Source: Luteimonas sp. (lineage in GTDB: Bacteria > Pseudomonadota > Gammaproteobacteria > Xanthomonadales > Xanthomonadaceae). Taken from it: DNA of 64,000 nt. The position numbers and the translations under genes were made by a program. The notes under the pieces were generated by a model. The model ran no database searches. It had not been told where the DNA came from and saw only the letters and a program-made list of their open reading frames with translations. Below, piece by piece: positions 46,867 to 54,909 of this stretch (position 1 is the stretch's first letter; each line of letters starts with the position of its first letter). The stretch covers positions 372,001-436,000 of the forward strand of contig JANPZU010000003.1 of NCBI GenBank assembly GCA_024707405.1. Direction: 5' to 3'.

Positions 46867-49095
46867 TCAAAGTCCGAAGCGATAGCTCAACTTCACCATC
46901 AACTGTTCGTCGTCGCGCAGGTCGAAGCTGTCGTACAGCGCATCGTCCACGCCGTCCTCGCCGGCGACCCGCTCGTACCCGCCGCGCGCATAGACCACGT
47001 AGAGGTGCGACAACGGCGCAAGCTCGTAGCGGTAGCGCACCTGGAAGCCGAGGTTGCGGACGTTGAAGTCGTCGATGGCCTCGCTTGAGGCGATCGCATT
47101 GCCCATGGGATCGAAACGCCATGCGCCATGTGCGCGGGCAGCGATGCCGATGGTCTGCAGCTTGACGCGCAGTTCGTGGCGCTCGTCGAGCGTCCAGTCC
47201 AGGCCTGCGCGCAGGCGGGTCTCGCGCCCGTTGAAGCTGCCCACCAGCCCCGGGCGATCCCAACCCTGCCAGATCAGCCAGTCCGGCCTGCGGATCACGG
47301 TCAGGCTGGCGTTGACCCGGAACGCATCGCTGACGAAATAGGTGGCGCCCACCCAACCGGCGTGGCCGATCCGGTCGTTGCCCGACAATCCGCCGCTGAA
47401 CGCCTCGAATCCGTAGTAATGCGACCAGTCGCCGACGCGCGGGCGTTCGTACTCGTAGTTGCCGCTGAAGTTCGACGGCACCCGCACCACGCCGTTGCCG
47501 CGCAACAGCATGTCGCTGATGCCCGCGCTGTTGACGTTGAGCTGTGCGTACTCGCTGCCGCCGTTGCGCAGTTGTCCCTGGCGGCTGACGCGGAACTGGT
47601 TGTTGAGCTTGTCGCCACGGTTGTTGTGGGTGGTGGACAGGCGCCAACGCCAGTCGAGCGATGCGTAGCGTGAATCCTCCGGGCGATCGGTGAACCGCCT
47701 GCGCACTTCCCAGTGCAGGTAGTTCATGCTGTTGCGCGAGAGGTAACCGAGGTCGTTGATCTCAAGGTCGTTGCCGAAATGCATCGCGATCCACTGCTGG
47801 CGCCAGCCGCGATCCATCTCGTAGTCGGCCCATAGCGTGGCGCCCATGTCCTGCACGCGACCGTCGCCCTGTTCGATGCGGCTGCCGAGCACGCGGCTGC
47901 GGACGTTCCAGCGCGCGGTCGGGCGCCAGTTGTGGTCGAGGCCCAATACCATCGCCTCTCGATCGCGCCACGGGTCGTCGACGCGGGTCAGCATCGCGCC
48001 CAGGTTCTGCGATTCGAAATCGCGCACCAGTCGCAACGCCTGGTAGGAGCGGCCGGTCGCGCCATCCTCGTCGGCAGCGAAGACGCCGTAGTTCGCCCGC
48101 CCCAGGCTGCCGTTGGCCTTGATCGCGGCCGTGATGTCGCCGGTACTGCCAACGCGCCGGGTGTAGAGCTGCTGGCTGTCGTCCGAGGGCGTGGTGAACT
48201 CGAAGATGCCCTGGTTTTCGGTGAAGAACGGACGCTTGTCGCTGATGTAGGTCTCCGTCGCGCCGAAGTTGACGACAAGGTTGTCGCTCTCGACCTGGCC
48301 GAAATCCGGATTCACGGTTGCGGTCAGCTGGAACCGGCTGCTGGGCTTCCAGAACACGTCGACGCCGGCGTTGAAGTCGCTGCCGCCACCGACGTTGTCG
48401 TACAGGCCCGAGACGTACGGCGTGATCGCCAGCAGCGACTGGTCGTAGCGCTGCACCGTGATCGGCGCGAAATCGGACAGGAAGCGTGGCCGCTCGAAAC
48501 TCGCGACCGGCCATGCCATGCGCTCGCCGGTGGAACCGATCACCCGCGCCAGGAAGACCTTGAGGGTACGGCTGCCGTCGGCACCATCGCGCATCGGCGC
48601 GGTATGCCACGGGATCAGCAACTCGACCGACCAGCCATGCTCGTCCTCGGACACGGCATGGCGCCACAGGCCATCCCAGTCGCTGTTGAACTGGTTTTCA
48701 TTGGTGATGATTTCGTCGGCGATGCCGCCGCTGGCGCTGACCGTGAAGGCATGGCCGGTACGGCCGTCGCCATCGAAGTCGATGAACACGTTGACCCGGT
48801 CGACCTGCTCGTCGAAATCGCGCTGCAGCTTCTGGCGACTGCGCGGCACGTTGGCCGGCTGCACGTTGCGGAACGCGACGGCGAGCCCTTCCGGCGTCGC
48901 CAGCACCCAAGCCTCGGTCTGCAGCGAACCGGGCTCGCCGGTCAGCGGCTGCACCTTGCGGAAGTCGGTGATGTGCTGCGCATCCTGCCATTCGACAGGA
49001 TCGATCCGGCCATCGATCTCGACCGCGCCGACCGGCGCGGAAACGAATGCGGCCACCAGCACGAGGCGTGCGATGCGTGCCAAGTCCTGCTCCAT
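46867..49095 (-). CDS. DUF5916 outer-membrane protein
   Basis: 742 residues. Signal peptide about 1-24, an N-terminal CBM9-like sandwich (EIDGRIDPVEWQDA, WVLATPEGLAVAFRN, ending about 220), then a DUF5916 beta-barrel of many amphipathic strands and a C-terminal KLSYRFGL tail. This is the same organisation as the family widespread in Xanthomonadaceae and Bacteroidetes. It could bind or transport oligomers at the cell surface; the ligand is unknown. ATG 49095 begins the signal sequence; the in-frame ATG 49146 has no ribosome-binding site. Confidence 0.88.
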   Translation of the reverse strand: MEQDLARIARLVLVAAFVSAPVGAVEIDGRIDPVEWQDAQHITDFRKVQPLTGEPGSLQTEAWVLATPEGLAVAFRNVQPANVPRSRQKLQRDFDEQVDRVNVFIDFDGDGRTGHAFTVSASGGIADEIITNENQFNSDWDGLWRHAVSEDEHGWSVELLIPWHTAPMRDGADGSRTLKVFLARVIGSTGERMAWPVASFERPRFLSDFAPITVQRYDQSLLAITPYVSGLYDNVGGGSDFNAGVDVFWKPSSRFQLTATVNPDFGQVESDNLVVNFGATETYISDKRPFFTENQGIFEFTTPSDDSQQLYTRRVGSTGDITAAIKANGSLGRANYGVFAADEDGATGRSYQALRLVRDFESQNLGAMLTRVDDPWRDREAMVLGLDHNWRPTARWNVRSRVLGSRIEQGDGRVQDMGATLWADYEMDRGWRQQWIAMHFGNDLEINDLGYLSRNSMNYLHWEVRRRFTDRPEDSRYASLDWRWRLSTTHNNRGDKLNNQFRVSRQGQLRNGGSEYAQLNVNSAGISDMLLRGNGVVRVPSNFSGNYEYERPRVGDWSHYYGFEAFSGGLSGNDRIGHAGWVGATYFVSDAFRVNASLTVIRRPDWLIWQGWDRPGLVGSFNGRETRLRAGLDWTLDERHELRVKLQTIGIAARAHGAWRFDPMGNAIASSEAIDDFNVRNLGFQVRYRYELAPLSHLYVVYARGGYERVAGEDGVDDALYDSFDLRDDEQLMVKLSYRFGL

Positions 49096-49209
49096 CCCAG
49101 TACCGCCATGAATGACGCGCAGGCTACCGACGGCATACACCGCCATCGCCTGCCATCGGTCATGGCAACCATTTACCGGTTGCGAGCATCGCTGCCTTGC
49201 GCCATTGCC

Positions 49210-49689
49210 TCAGCGCTTGGGTTGCAGCATCGTCCCCGTGCATTTCTTCGACCCGCACTTGCAGGCCCACAGCTTCTTGTTCTTCGCGTTGTGCGGCTCG
49301 TCCACCAGCACGATGCCGTAATTGTAGGTCAGCTCCTCGCCGGCCTTGATGTCACGGATGGCGTGGATGAACACCTTGTCCTTGTGGCGCTTGCCCTTGG
49401 CGTTCTCTTCGATCTCGGACTCGCAGTTCGGATCGCAGCTGTGGTTGATCCAGCGCGCGACGTTGCCGTCGACGTTGGCATCGACCACGTAGTCGTCGTT
49501 GAGGGTGAACAGGAAGGTGTGGCCGTCCTCGTCGTCGTCGCCGTATTCCTCGTCCACCTCGGCATGGGTGCGCAACTTGCCCTTGTAGCGGACGACGCGC
49601 TCGCCCTTCTCGATCAGTTCGGTGGCAAACACGCCATTGCCATGGATCGGCGACAGGCGGGCTTCGATCTTCTTTTTCTTCTTTGGCAT
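49210..49689 (-). CDS. SET-domain protein lysine methyltransferase
   Basis: 159 residues. N-terminal Lys run (MPKKKKKIEARL), then a compact SET domain: GNGVFATE (17-24), the pseudoknot NHSCDPNC (82-89) and ELTYNYG (119-125), and a post-SET zinc-binding C143, C145, C150 (WACKCGSKKCTG). The catalytic residues are intact. Bacterial SET proteins of this compact type methylate lysines in DNA-binding or ribosomal proteins; the HU-like protein 5.5 kb away is an obvious but unproven target. ATG 49689 starts the Lys-rich tail; the longer in-frame reading upstream to 49965 has no conserved sequence. Confidence 0.9.
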   Translation of the reverse strand: MPKKKKKIEARLSPIHGNGVFATELIEKGERVVRYKGKLRTHAEVDEEYGDDDEDGHTFLFTLNDDYVVDANVDGNVARWINHSCDPNCESEIEENAKGKRHKDKVFIHAIRDIKAGEELTYNYGIVLVDEPHNAKNKKLWACKCGSKKCTGTMLQPKR

Positions 49690-49895
49690 CGGCTGGAACA
49701 AAAATGGGGACATCCGATTGTCGCATGCCGCGACGGGCAGGCATCGCGACTTTGCGGCAGCACGGCGAAGACGCCATGACCAAAGGCACCGATCACCTTC
49801 GACACGACTGCCATGGAAACTGGCCGAAGGTGGCCACGACGCGCGTTCAACCCGGATCAGGCATCTCGACTTCCCCCGAACAGGCGAGTACCCAC

Positions 49896-50441
49896 ATGGA
49901 CACCCTGCGTCCCGTTCCACTGGCCCTGGCAGCCGTGCTTGCCTGCGTGCTGGCCGGCTGCACATCCGAACCCGTCACCGCCCCCGTCGAGCAGCAGGCA
50001 GCAACGACCGATCCAGTCGCCGGCCTCGTCGCCCACGGCGAGTACATCGTCCGCATCGCCGGCTGCAACGACTGCCATACCGAGGCTTACGCCACGCTGG
50101 GTGGCGAGGTGCCCTTGGCGCAATGGCTCACCGGTTCCGCGCTGGGCTACAACGGCCCTTGGGGCACGACCTACGCGACCAACCTGCGCCTGACCATCGC
50201 CGACCTGGAAGAGCAGGAGTGGCTGGATTACACCGCCACCCTGCATACGCGACCGATCATGCCCGACTTCATGCTGCGGCAGATGCGCGAGCAGGATCGC
50301 CGGGCGATCTGGCACTTCGTCCGCTCGCTCGGCCCGGCCGGCAACCCGGCGCCCAAGGCCCTGCCGCCCGGCGAAACCCCGCCACCGCCCTATTTCCAGT
50401 TGGTGCTTCCCCCGATCGAGGACAACGCCATTCCCGGCTGA
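49896..50441 (+). CDS. Single-heme c-type cytochrome lipoprotein
   Basis: 181 residues. Lipobox LAGC at 19-22 and one heme-attachment site CNDCH at 57-61. The likely Met ligand is in PIMPDFMLRQM. The sequence GPWGTTYATNLRLTIADLEEQEW is like the cytochrome subunits of PQQ- and FAD-linked alcohol/aldehyde dehydrogenases, so it may accept electrons from such a periplasmic enzyme, but none is encoded nearby. The Pro-rich C-terminus is short. The start is ATG 49896 because earlier in-frame codons do not lead into the signal peptide. Confidence 0.83.
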   Translation: MDTLRPVPLALAAVLACVLAGCTSEPVTAPVEQQAATTDPVAGLVAHGEYIVRIAGCNDCHTEAYATLGGEVPLAQWLTGSALGYNGPWGTTYATNLRLTIADLEEQEWLDYTATLHTRPIMPDFMLRQMREQDRRAIWHFVRSLGPAGNPAPKALPPGETPPPPYFQLVLPPIEDNAIPG

Positions 50442-50448
50442 AGCACGG

Positions 50449-50652
50449 TCAGAATGGCCAGTAGCGCGACACCCAGGCCATCACCATCGCCAGGATCGCC
50501 AACTGGAACGCGATCCGGATGCCCGACTGGATCCCTTTCTGCGCGAGCGCCGGAGCGGCCTTGGCCAAGCCGGCGGCCAGCGCGACCAGGGCCAGGATCA
50601 GCACGATCCGGGTGTCACGGCGGGAAGCGGAACCGATCGAGGCAGAGTCCAT
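50449..50652 (-). CDS. Small membrane protein, 67 aa
   Basis: From ATG 50652: two hydrophobic segments (VLILALVALAAGLAKAAPALA and IAFQLAILAMVMAWVSRYWPF). The N-terminus is Ser-rich and hydrophilic. It lies between the cytochrome and sufR on the opposite strand and ends eight bases after the cytochrome stop. No family recognised. Coding is supported by the absence of any better reading and by the length of the hydrophobic pair, but it remains uncertain. Confidence 0.5.
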   Translation of the reverse strand: MDSASIGSASRRDTRIVLILALVALAAGLAKAAPALAQKGIQSGIRIAFQLAILAMVMAWVSRYWPF

Positions 50653-50775
50653 GTCGTTCTCCGGCAGGTGGGTGGCTGACGAGGCCAGTCTCCACGCACC
50701 GGCGCAGGCGATGCAGTGGCCGTCATCAGCCATCGCGGATGACAGGCGTCACCCCACGGTGGCTGAACCACGGGT

Positions 50776-50804
50776 TTGAGCCGCACGCCCCGAAAGAGTA
50801 CAAT
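50776..50804 (+). promoter_or_regulatory. Promoter of the suf operon
   Basis: TTGAGC at 50776-50781 and TACAAT at 50799-50804 with an exact 17-base spacer, 34 bases before the sufR ATG. Confidence 0.65.
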
Positions 50805-50807
50805 TTT

Positions 50808-50826
50808 GGTCTTGTTTCTTGAGACC
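50808..50826 (+). promoter_or_regulatory. Candidate SufR/IscR-type operator
   Basis: GGTCT at 50808-50812 and AGACC at 50822-50826 are mirror images around a TGTTTCTTG centre, just after the -10 and before the sufR start. This position suits an autorepressor site, but it is not an obvious match to known IscR consensus sites. Confidence 0.4.
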
Positions 50827-50837
50827 CATTCGCATCC

Positions 50838-51293
50838 ATGCTTCGCGTCACCAAGCTCACCGACTACGCCACCGTCGTCCTGACCGTGCTCGCCGCGCGG
50901 CCCGGCGACGTGCTGAGCGCCGCCGAGCTGGCCGAGCTGGCCGGCCTCGAAGGCCCCACCGTCAGCAAGCTGCTCAAGCCCCTGGCGCAGGCCGGGCTGG
51001 TGGAAGGCTTTCGCGGCGTGCACGGCGGCTACCGGCTGGCGCGTCCGGCGACCGACATCAGCCTGGTCGAGATCGTCGAGGCGATGGAAGGCCCGCTGGC
51101 GATGACCGAATGCAGCCTCGACCACGGCGAATGCGGCCTCTCGCACCAGTGCGGCGTACGCACCAATTGGCGCCGCATCAACGACGTGGTCGCCGATGCG
51201 CTGCGCGGCATCAGCCTGGCCGAAATGCTGGCCGACCCGTCGCCCTCCCCCGTTCCCGCGAAGCGCATTCCCGCGCGCCTCGCCAATGCATGA
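50838..51293 (+). CDS. sufR: Rrf2-family [Fe-S] regulator of the suf operon
   Basis: 151 residues: an N-terminal winged helix with LTDYATVVLTVLA and the recognition region GPTVSKLLKPLAQAGLVEGFRGVHGGYRLARP, then a cluster-binding loop with C92, C99 and C105, the spacing of E. coli IscR ligands within one residue. It is annotated as SUF system regulator in Xanthomonadaceae. As the first gene of the operon it probably represses suf when its cluster is present. Stop TGA 51291-51293, 16 bases before the sufB start. Confidence 0.92.
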   Translation: MLRVTKLTDYATVVLTVLAARPGDVLSAAELAELAGLEGPTVSKLLKPLAQAGLVEGFRGVHGGYRLARPATDISLVEIVEAMEGPLAMTECSLDHGECGLSHQCGVRTNWRRINDVVADALRGISLAEMLADPSPSPVPAKRIPARLANA

Positions 51294-51309
51294 CCCTGTA
51301 GGCAGCCCA

Positions 51310-52769
51310 ATGGCCACCGAACTCGCAGCCCCCCCATCGCCAACCGTGAGATCCACGAGCAGCTTGGCCGTCGCTACGACGCCGGCTTCGTGACCGACAT
51401 CGAATCCGACTCGCTGCCGCCCGGCCTCGGCGAGGATGTCATCCGCGCGCTCTCGGCCAAGAAAGACGAACCCGAGTGGATGACCGACTGGCGACTGGCC
51501 GCCTACCGCCACTGGCTGACCATGCCGGTGCCGCACTGGGCCAAGCTGAAGATCGCGCCGATCGACTTCCAGGCGATCAGCTACTACTCCGCGCCGAAGG
51601 CCAAGTACGCCTCGCTCGACGAAGTGCCGCAGGAACTGCTGGACACCTACGACAAGCTCGGGGTGCCGCTTCACGAGCGTGCGAAGCTGGCGGGCGTGGC
51701 GGTGGATGCCGTGTTCGATTCGGTCAGCGTCGGCACCACCTTCCGCAAGGAACTGGCCGAGAAGGGCATCATCTTCTGCTCGATGTCCGAAGCCATCGCC
51801 GAGCATCCGGAACTGGTGAAGCAGTACCTCGGAAGCGTGGTGCCGGTCGGCGACAACTACTTCGCCGCGCTCAATTCGGCGGTGTTCTCCGACGGCAGCT
51901 TCGTGTTCATCCCCAAGGGCGTGCGCTGCCCGATGGAATTGAGCACCTACTTCCGCATCAACGCCGGCCACACCGGGCAGTTCGAACGCACGCTGATCAT
52001 CTGCGAAGAACGCGCCACGGTGTCGTACCTCGAAGGCTGCACCGCGCCCATGCGCGACGAAAACCAGCTGCACGCTGCAGTCGTCGAACTGGTGGCGCTG
52101 GAAGACGCCGACATCAAGTATTCGACGGTGCAGAACTGGTACCCCGGCGACGAGAACGGCAAGGGTGGCATCTACAACTTCGTCACCAAGCGCGCCGAAT
52201 GCCGCGGTGCGCGCAGCAAGGTGGTGTGGACGCAGGTCGAAACTGGTTCTGCGATCACCTGGAAATATCCGAGCTGCGTGCTGCTGGGCGATGATTCGAC
52301 CGGCGAGTTCCACTCGGTCGCGCTGACCCATCATCGCCAGCAGGCCGATACCGGCACCAAGATGATCCACGTCGGCAAGCGCACCAAGTCGAAGATCGTC
52401 AGCAAGGGCATCAGTGCCGGCCGTGGCCAGAACACCTATCGCGGGCTGGTGAAAATGGAGCACGGCGCCGAAGGCGCACGCAACCACACCCAATGCGACT
52501 CGCTGCTGATCGGCAAGCAATGCGGCGCGCATACCTTCCCCTACATCGAGGTCAAGAACCCGACCGCGACGCTGGAACACGAGGCCACCACCTCGAAGAT
52601 CAGCGACGACCAGATGTTCTATTGCCGCTCGCGCGGCATCAGCCAGGAAGATGCCGTCAGCCTGATCGTCGATGGCTTCTGCAAGCAGGTCTTCCGCGAA
52701 CTGCCGATGGAGTTCGCGGTGGAGGCCAAGAAGCTGCTGGAAGTGAGCCTCGAAGGCTCGGTTGGCTGA
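51310..52769 (+). CDS. sufB: SufB, Fe-S scaffold subunit (apparent frameshift near the 5' end)
   Basis: SufB is the core of the SufBC2D cluster-assembly scaffold. From GTG 51390 the reading frame runs clean to 52769 (459 residues: [29 protein letters not shown] and other conserved blocks). The expected start is ATG 51310, but from there the frame breaks at a run of seven C at 51329-51335. Adding one C restores a continuous 486-residue protein with the conserved N-terminus [26 protein letters not shown]. No other in-frame start precedes GTG 51390 after the stop at 51291. I annotate the intended gene and regard the missing C as probable sequencing error. Confidence 0.9.
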
Positions 52770-52791
52770 ACCTCCTCAAGACACTGGAAAT

Positions 52792-52871
52792 GTCATCCCG
52801 AGCATGGCGAGGGATCTGCTTTTCCGCCTTTCCAAGCAGCAGATCCCTCACCCAAGGGTTCGGGATGACAA
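52792..52871. repeat. Long imperfect palindrome (REP-like) between sufB and sufC
   Basis: The outer arms TGTCATCCCGA (52792-52802) and TCGGGATGACA (52861-52871) are perfect complements, and the inner arms AGGGATCTGCT (52811-52821) and AGCAGATCCCT (52839-52849) also pair. The 80-base element sits inside the operon and could form a hairpin in the mRNA. This GTCATCCCGAGC...GAGGGATCTG type is a familiar interspersed palindrome in bacterial genomes. Confidence 0.8.
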
Positions 52872-52885
52872 GACAAGAGAACACC

Positions 52886-53650
52886 ATGCTCAAGATCGAC
52901 AACCTCCACGCCAGCGTCGCCGGCAAGCAGATCCTCAAGGGCCTCTCGCTCGACGTGAAGCCGGGTGAAGTGCACGCCATCATGGGGCCCAACGGCGCCG
53001 GTAAATCCACCCTCGGCAACATCCTCGCCGGCCGCGAGGGTTACGAAGTCACCGAAGGCTCGGTCGAATTCGAAGGCAAGCCGCTGCTGGAACTGGAACC
53101 GGAAGAGCGTGCCGCTGCCGGCGTTTTCCTCGCCTTCCAGTATCCGGTGGAAATCCCCGGCGTGAACAACACCTACTTCCTGCGTGCCGCGCTCAACGCA
53201 CAGCGCAAGGCGCGCGGCGAGGAGGAACTGGACTCCATGCAGTTCCTCAAGCTGGTGCGCGAAAAGCTGGCCGTGCTGCACCTGAAGGACGAACTGCTGC
53301 ATCGCGGCGTCAACGAAGGTTTCAGCGGCGGCGAGAAGAAGCGCAACGAAATCTTCCAGCTCGCAGTGCTGGAGCCGAAGCTGGCGATCCTGGACGAAAC
53401 CGACAGCGGCCTCGATATCGACGCGCTCAAGACCGTCGCCGACGGCGTCAACGCACTGCGTTCGCCCGACCGCGCCTTCGTGGTCATCACCCACTACCAG
53501 CGCCTGCTCGACCACATCAAGCCCGACGTGGTGCACGTGCTGGCCGATGGCCGCATCGTCGAATCCGGCGGCCCGGAACTGGCGCTCGAACTGGAACAGC
53601 ACGGCTATGCATGGCTGAAGGATCGCGTGTCGCCGGAGGCTGCGGTCTGA
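52886..53650 (+). CDS. sufC: SufC ATPase
   Basis: ABC-type ATPase subunit of SufBC2D. 254 residues with Walker A GPNGAGKSTLG, signature loop FSGGEKKRNEI, and Walker B LAILDETDSGLDID, the Suf-specific variant with Asp-Glu-Thr-Asp. The ATG at 52886 (MLKIDNLHA) is typical; a longer in-frame reading crosses the palindrome. It overlaps sufD by one base. Confidence 0.96.
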   Translation: MLKIDNLHASVAGKQILKGLSLDVKPGEVHAIMGPNGAGKSTLGNILAGREGYEVTEGSVEFEGKPLLELEPEERAAAGVFLAFQYPVEIPGVNNTYFLRAALNAQRKARGEEELDSMQFLKLVREKLAVLHLKDELLHRGVNEGFSGGEKKRNEIFQLAVLEPKLAILDETDSGLDIDALKTVADGVNALRSPDRAFVVITHYQRLLDHIKPDVVHVLADGRIVESGGPELALELEQHGYAWLKDRVSPEAAV

Positions 53651-54909
53651 TGAGCGCGCTGCTCGATTCCCTTGCCGCCGGTTTCAACAGCGACGACGCA
53701 CGTCGCACGTTGCTCGATGAAGCCCTGCGCGACGGTCTGCCCGGGCCGCGGGCGGAAGCATGGAAGTACACCTCGCTGCGCCAGCTGGAGCGCCGCAGTT
53801 TCGCGCCGGTCGAAGCCGTGCCCACTGTCGGCATCGAAAACGTGGCCGGCATCCCCGCGCCACGCGTGGTGTTCGTCAATGGCCGCCATGCACCGGCGCT
53901 GTCGCTCACACACGACCTGCCCGACGGCGTCAGCCTGCAACTGCTGTCCGAGGCGCTGGCCGATGACAGCGACGCTGCACGCTTCCTGCAGCGCCGTTTC
54001 GAACGCAGCGACGAAGTCTTCGCTCGGCTCAATGGCGCGCTCGCCAGCGAAGGCCTGTTACTGCTTGTCGAAACCGGGACGCAGGTCGAACGACCGCTGC
54101 ACATCGTCTTCATCGGCACGGCCGACGATGTCGATCGCGCCTGGCACCTGCGCAACCTGATCGAGCTGCAACCGGGCACATCGCTGGCCGTGGTCGAACA
54201 TCATCTCGCTGCGTCCGCGCATGCGCACCTGTCCAACACGCTGACCCATGTCCATGTCGGCTACAGCGCACAGCTGTCGCACGCCCGCGTGCAGGCCGAG
54301 GCCGAACGCGCCACGACACTGCTGCGCACCGATGCGGTGCTCGCAAGCCGCGCCGAATATCGCCGCGTCGACCTGGAACTCGGCGGCGCATTGTCGCGAC
54401 ATGAACTCAACGTCCGGCTGGAAGGCGAACACGCCCGACTGACCGCGAACGGCGTGCTGCTGGCCGATGGCCGTCGCCATGTCGACACCCGGCTTGGCAT
54501 CGACCATGCCGCCGGCAACACCGAATGCGAACTGACCTGGCGCGGCCTCGGTGGCGGACGTGGCCGCGTGGTCTTCCACGGCGGCATCCTGATCCGCGAA
54601 GGTGCCGACGGCACCAACGCAGCGCTGTCGAACAAGAACCTGTTGCTGTCGACCGACGCCGAGATCGACACCCAGCCGGTGCTGGAAATCCACGCCGACG
54701 AAGTGCAAGCCGCGCATGGCGCGACGGTCGGCCAGCTCGACACGCAGGCGCTGTTCTACCTGCGAACGCGCGGATTGCCGCAAGTCGAGGCGCAGCGGCT
54801 GCTGACCGCCGCCTTCAGTCGCGAACCCTTGTCCGCGATCGAACGGGACGATGTGCGCGAAGCGCTGGTCGCCCGGCTTGATGCCGCGCTGGAAACCGTG
54901 TCGGCATGA
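53650..54909 (+). CDS. sufD: SufD
   Basis: Scaffold partner of SufB. 419 residues. N-terminal RAEAWKYTSLRQLERRSF is the family's RxxxWKYT region, and the right-handed beta-helix core follows with RLTANGVLLADGRRHVDT-type strands and NTECELTWRGL; the C-terminus has HGATVGQLDTQALFYLRTRG, which matches SufD. ATG 53650 shares the A of the sufC stop. Stop overlaps sufS by four bases. Confidence 0.94.
   Translation: MSALLDSLAAGFNSDDARRTLLDEALRDGLPGPRAEAWKYTSLRQLERRSFAPVEAVPTVGIENVAGIPAPRVVFVNGRHAPALSLTHDLPDGVSLQLLSEALADDSDAARFLQRRFERSDEVFARLNGALASEGLLLLVETGTQVERPLHIVFIGTADDVDRAWHLRNLIELQPGTSLAVVEHHLAASAHAHLSNTLTHVHVGYSAQLSHARVQAEAERATTLLRTDAVLASRAEYRRVDLELGGALSRHELNVRLEGEHARLTANGVLLADGRRHVDTRLGIDHAAGNTECELTWRGLGGGRGRVVFHGGILIREGADGTNAALSNKNLLLSTDAEIDTQPVLEIHADEVQAAHGATVGQLDTQALFYLRTRGLPQVEAQRLLTAAFSREPLSAIERDDVREALVARLDAALETVSA

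Noticed and set aside
51329..51335. Phase variation of sufB through the C7 run
   Set aside because: Switching off an essential assembly system is improbable, and a similar one-base error in sufS points to sequencing error instead.
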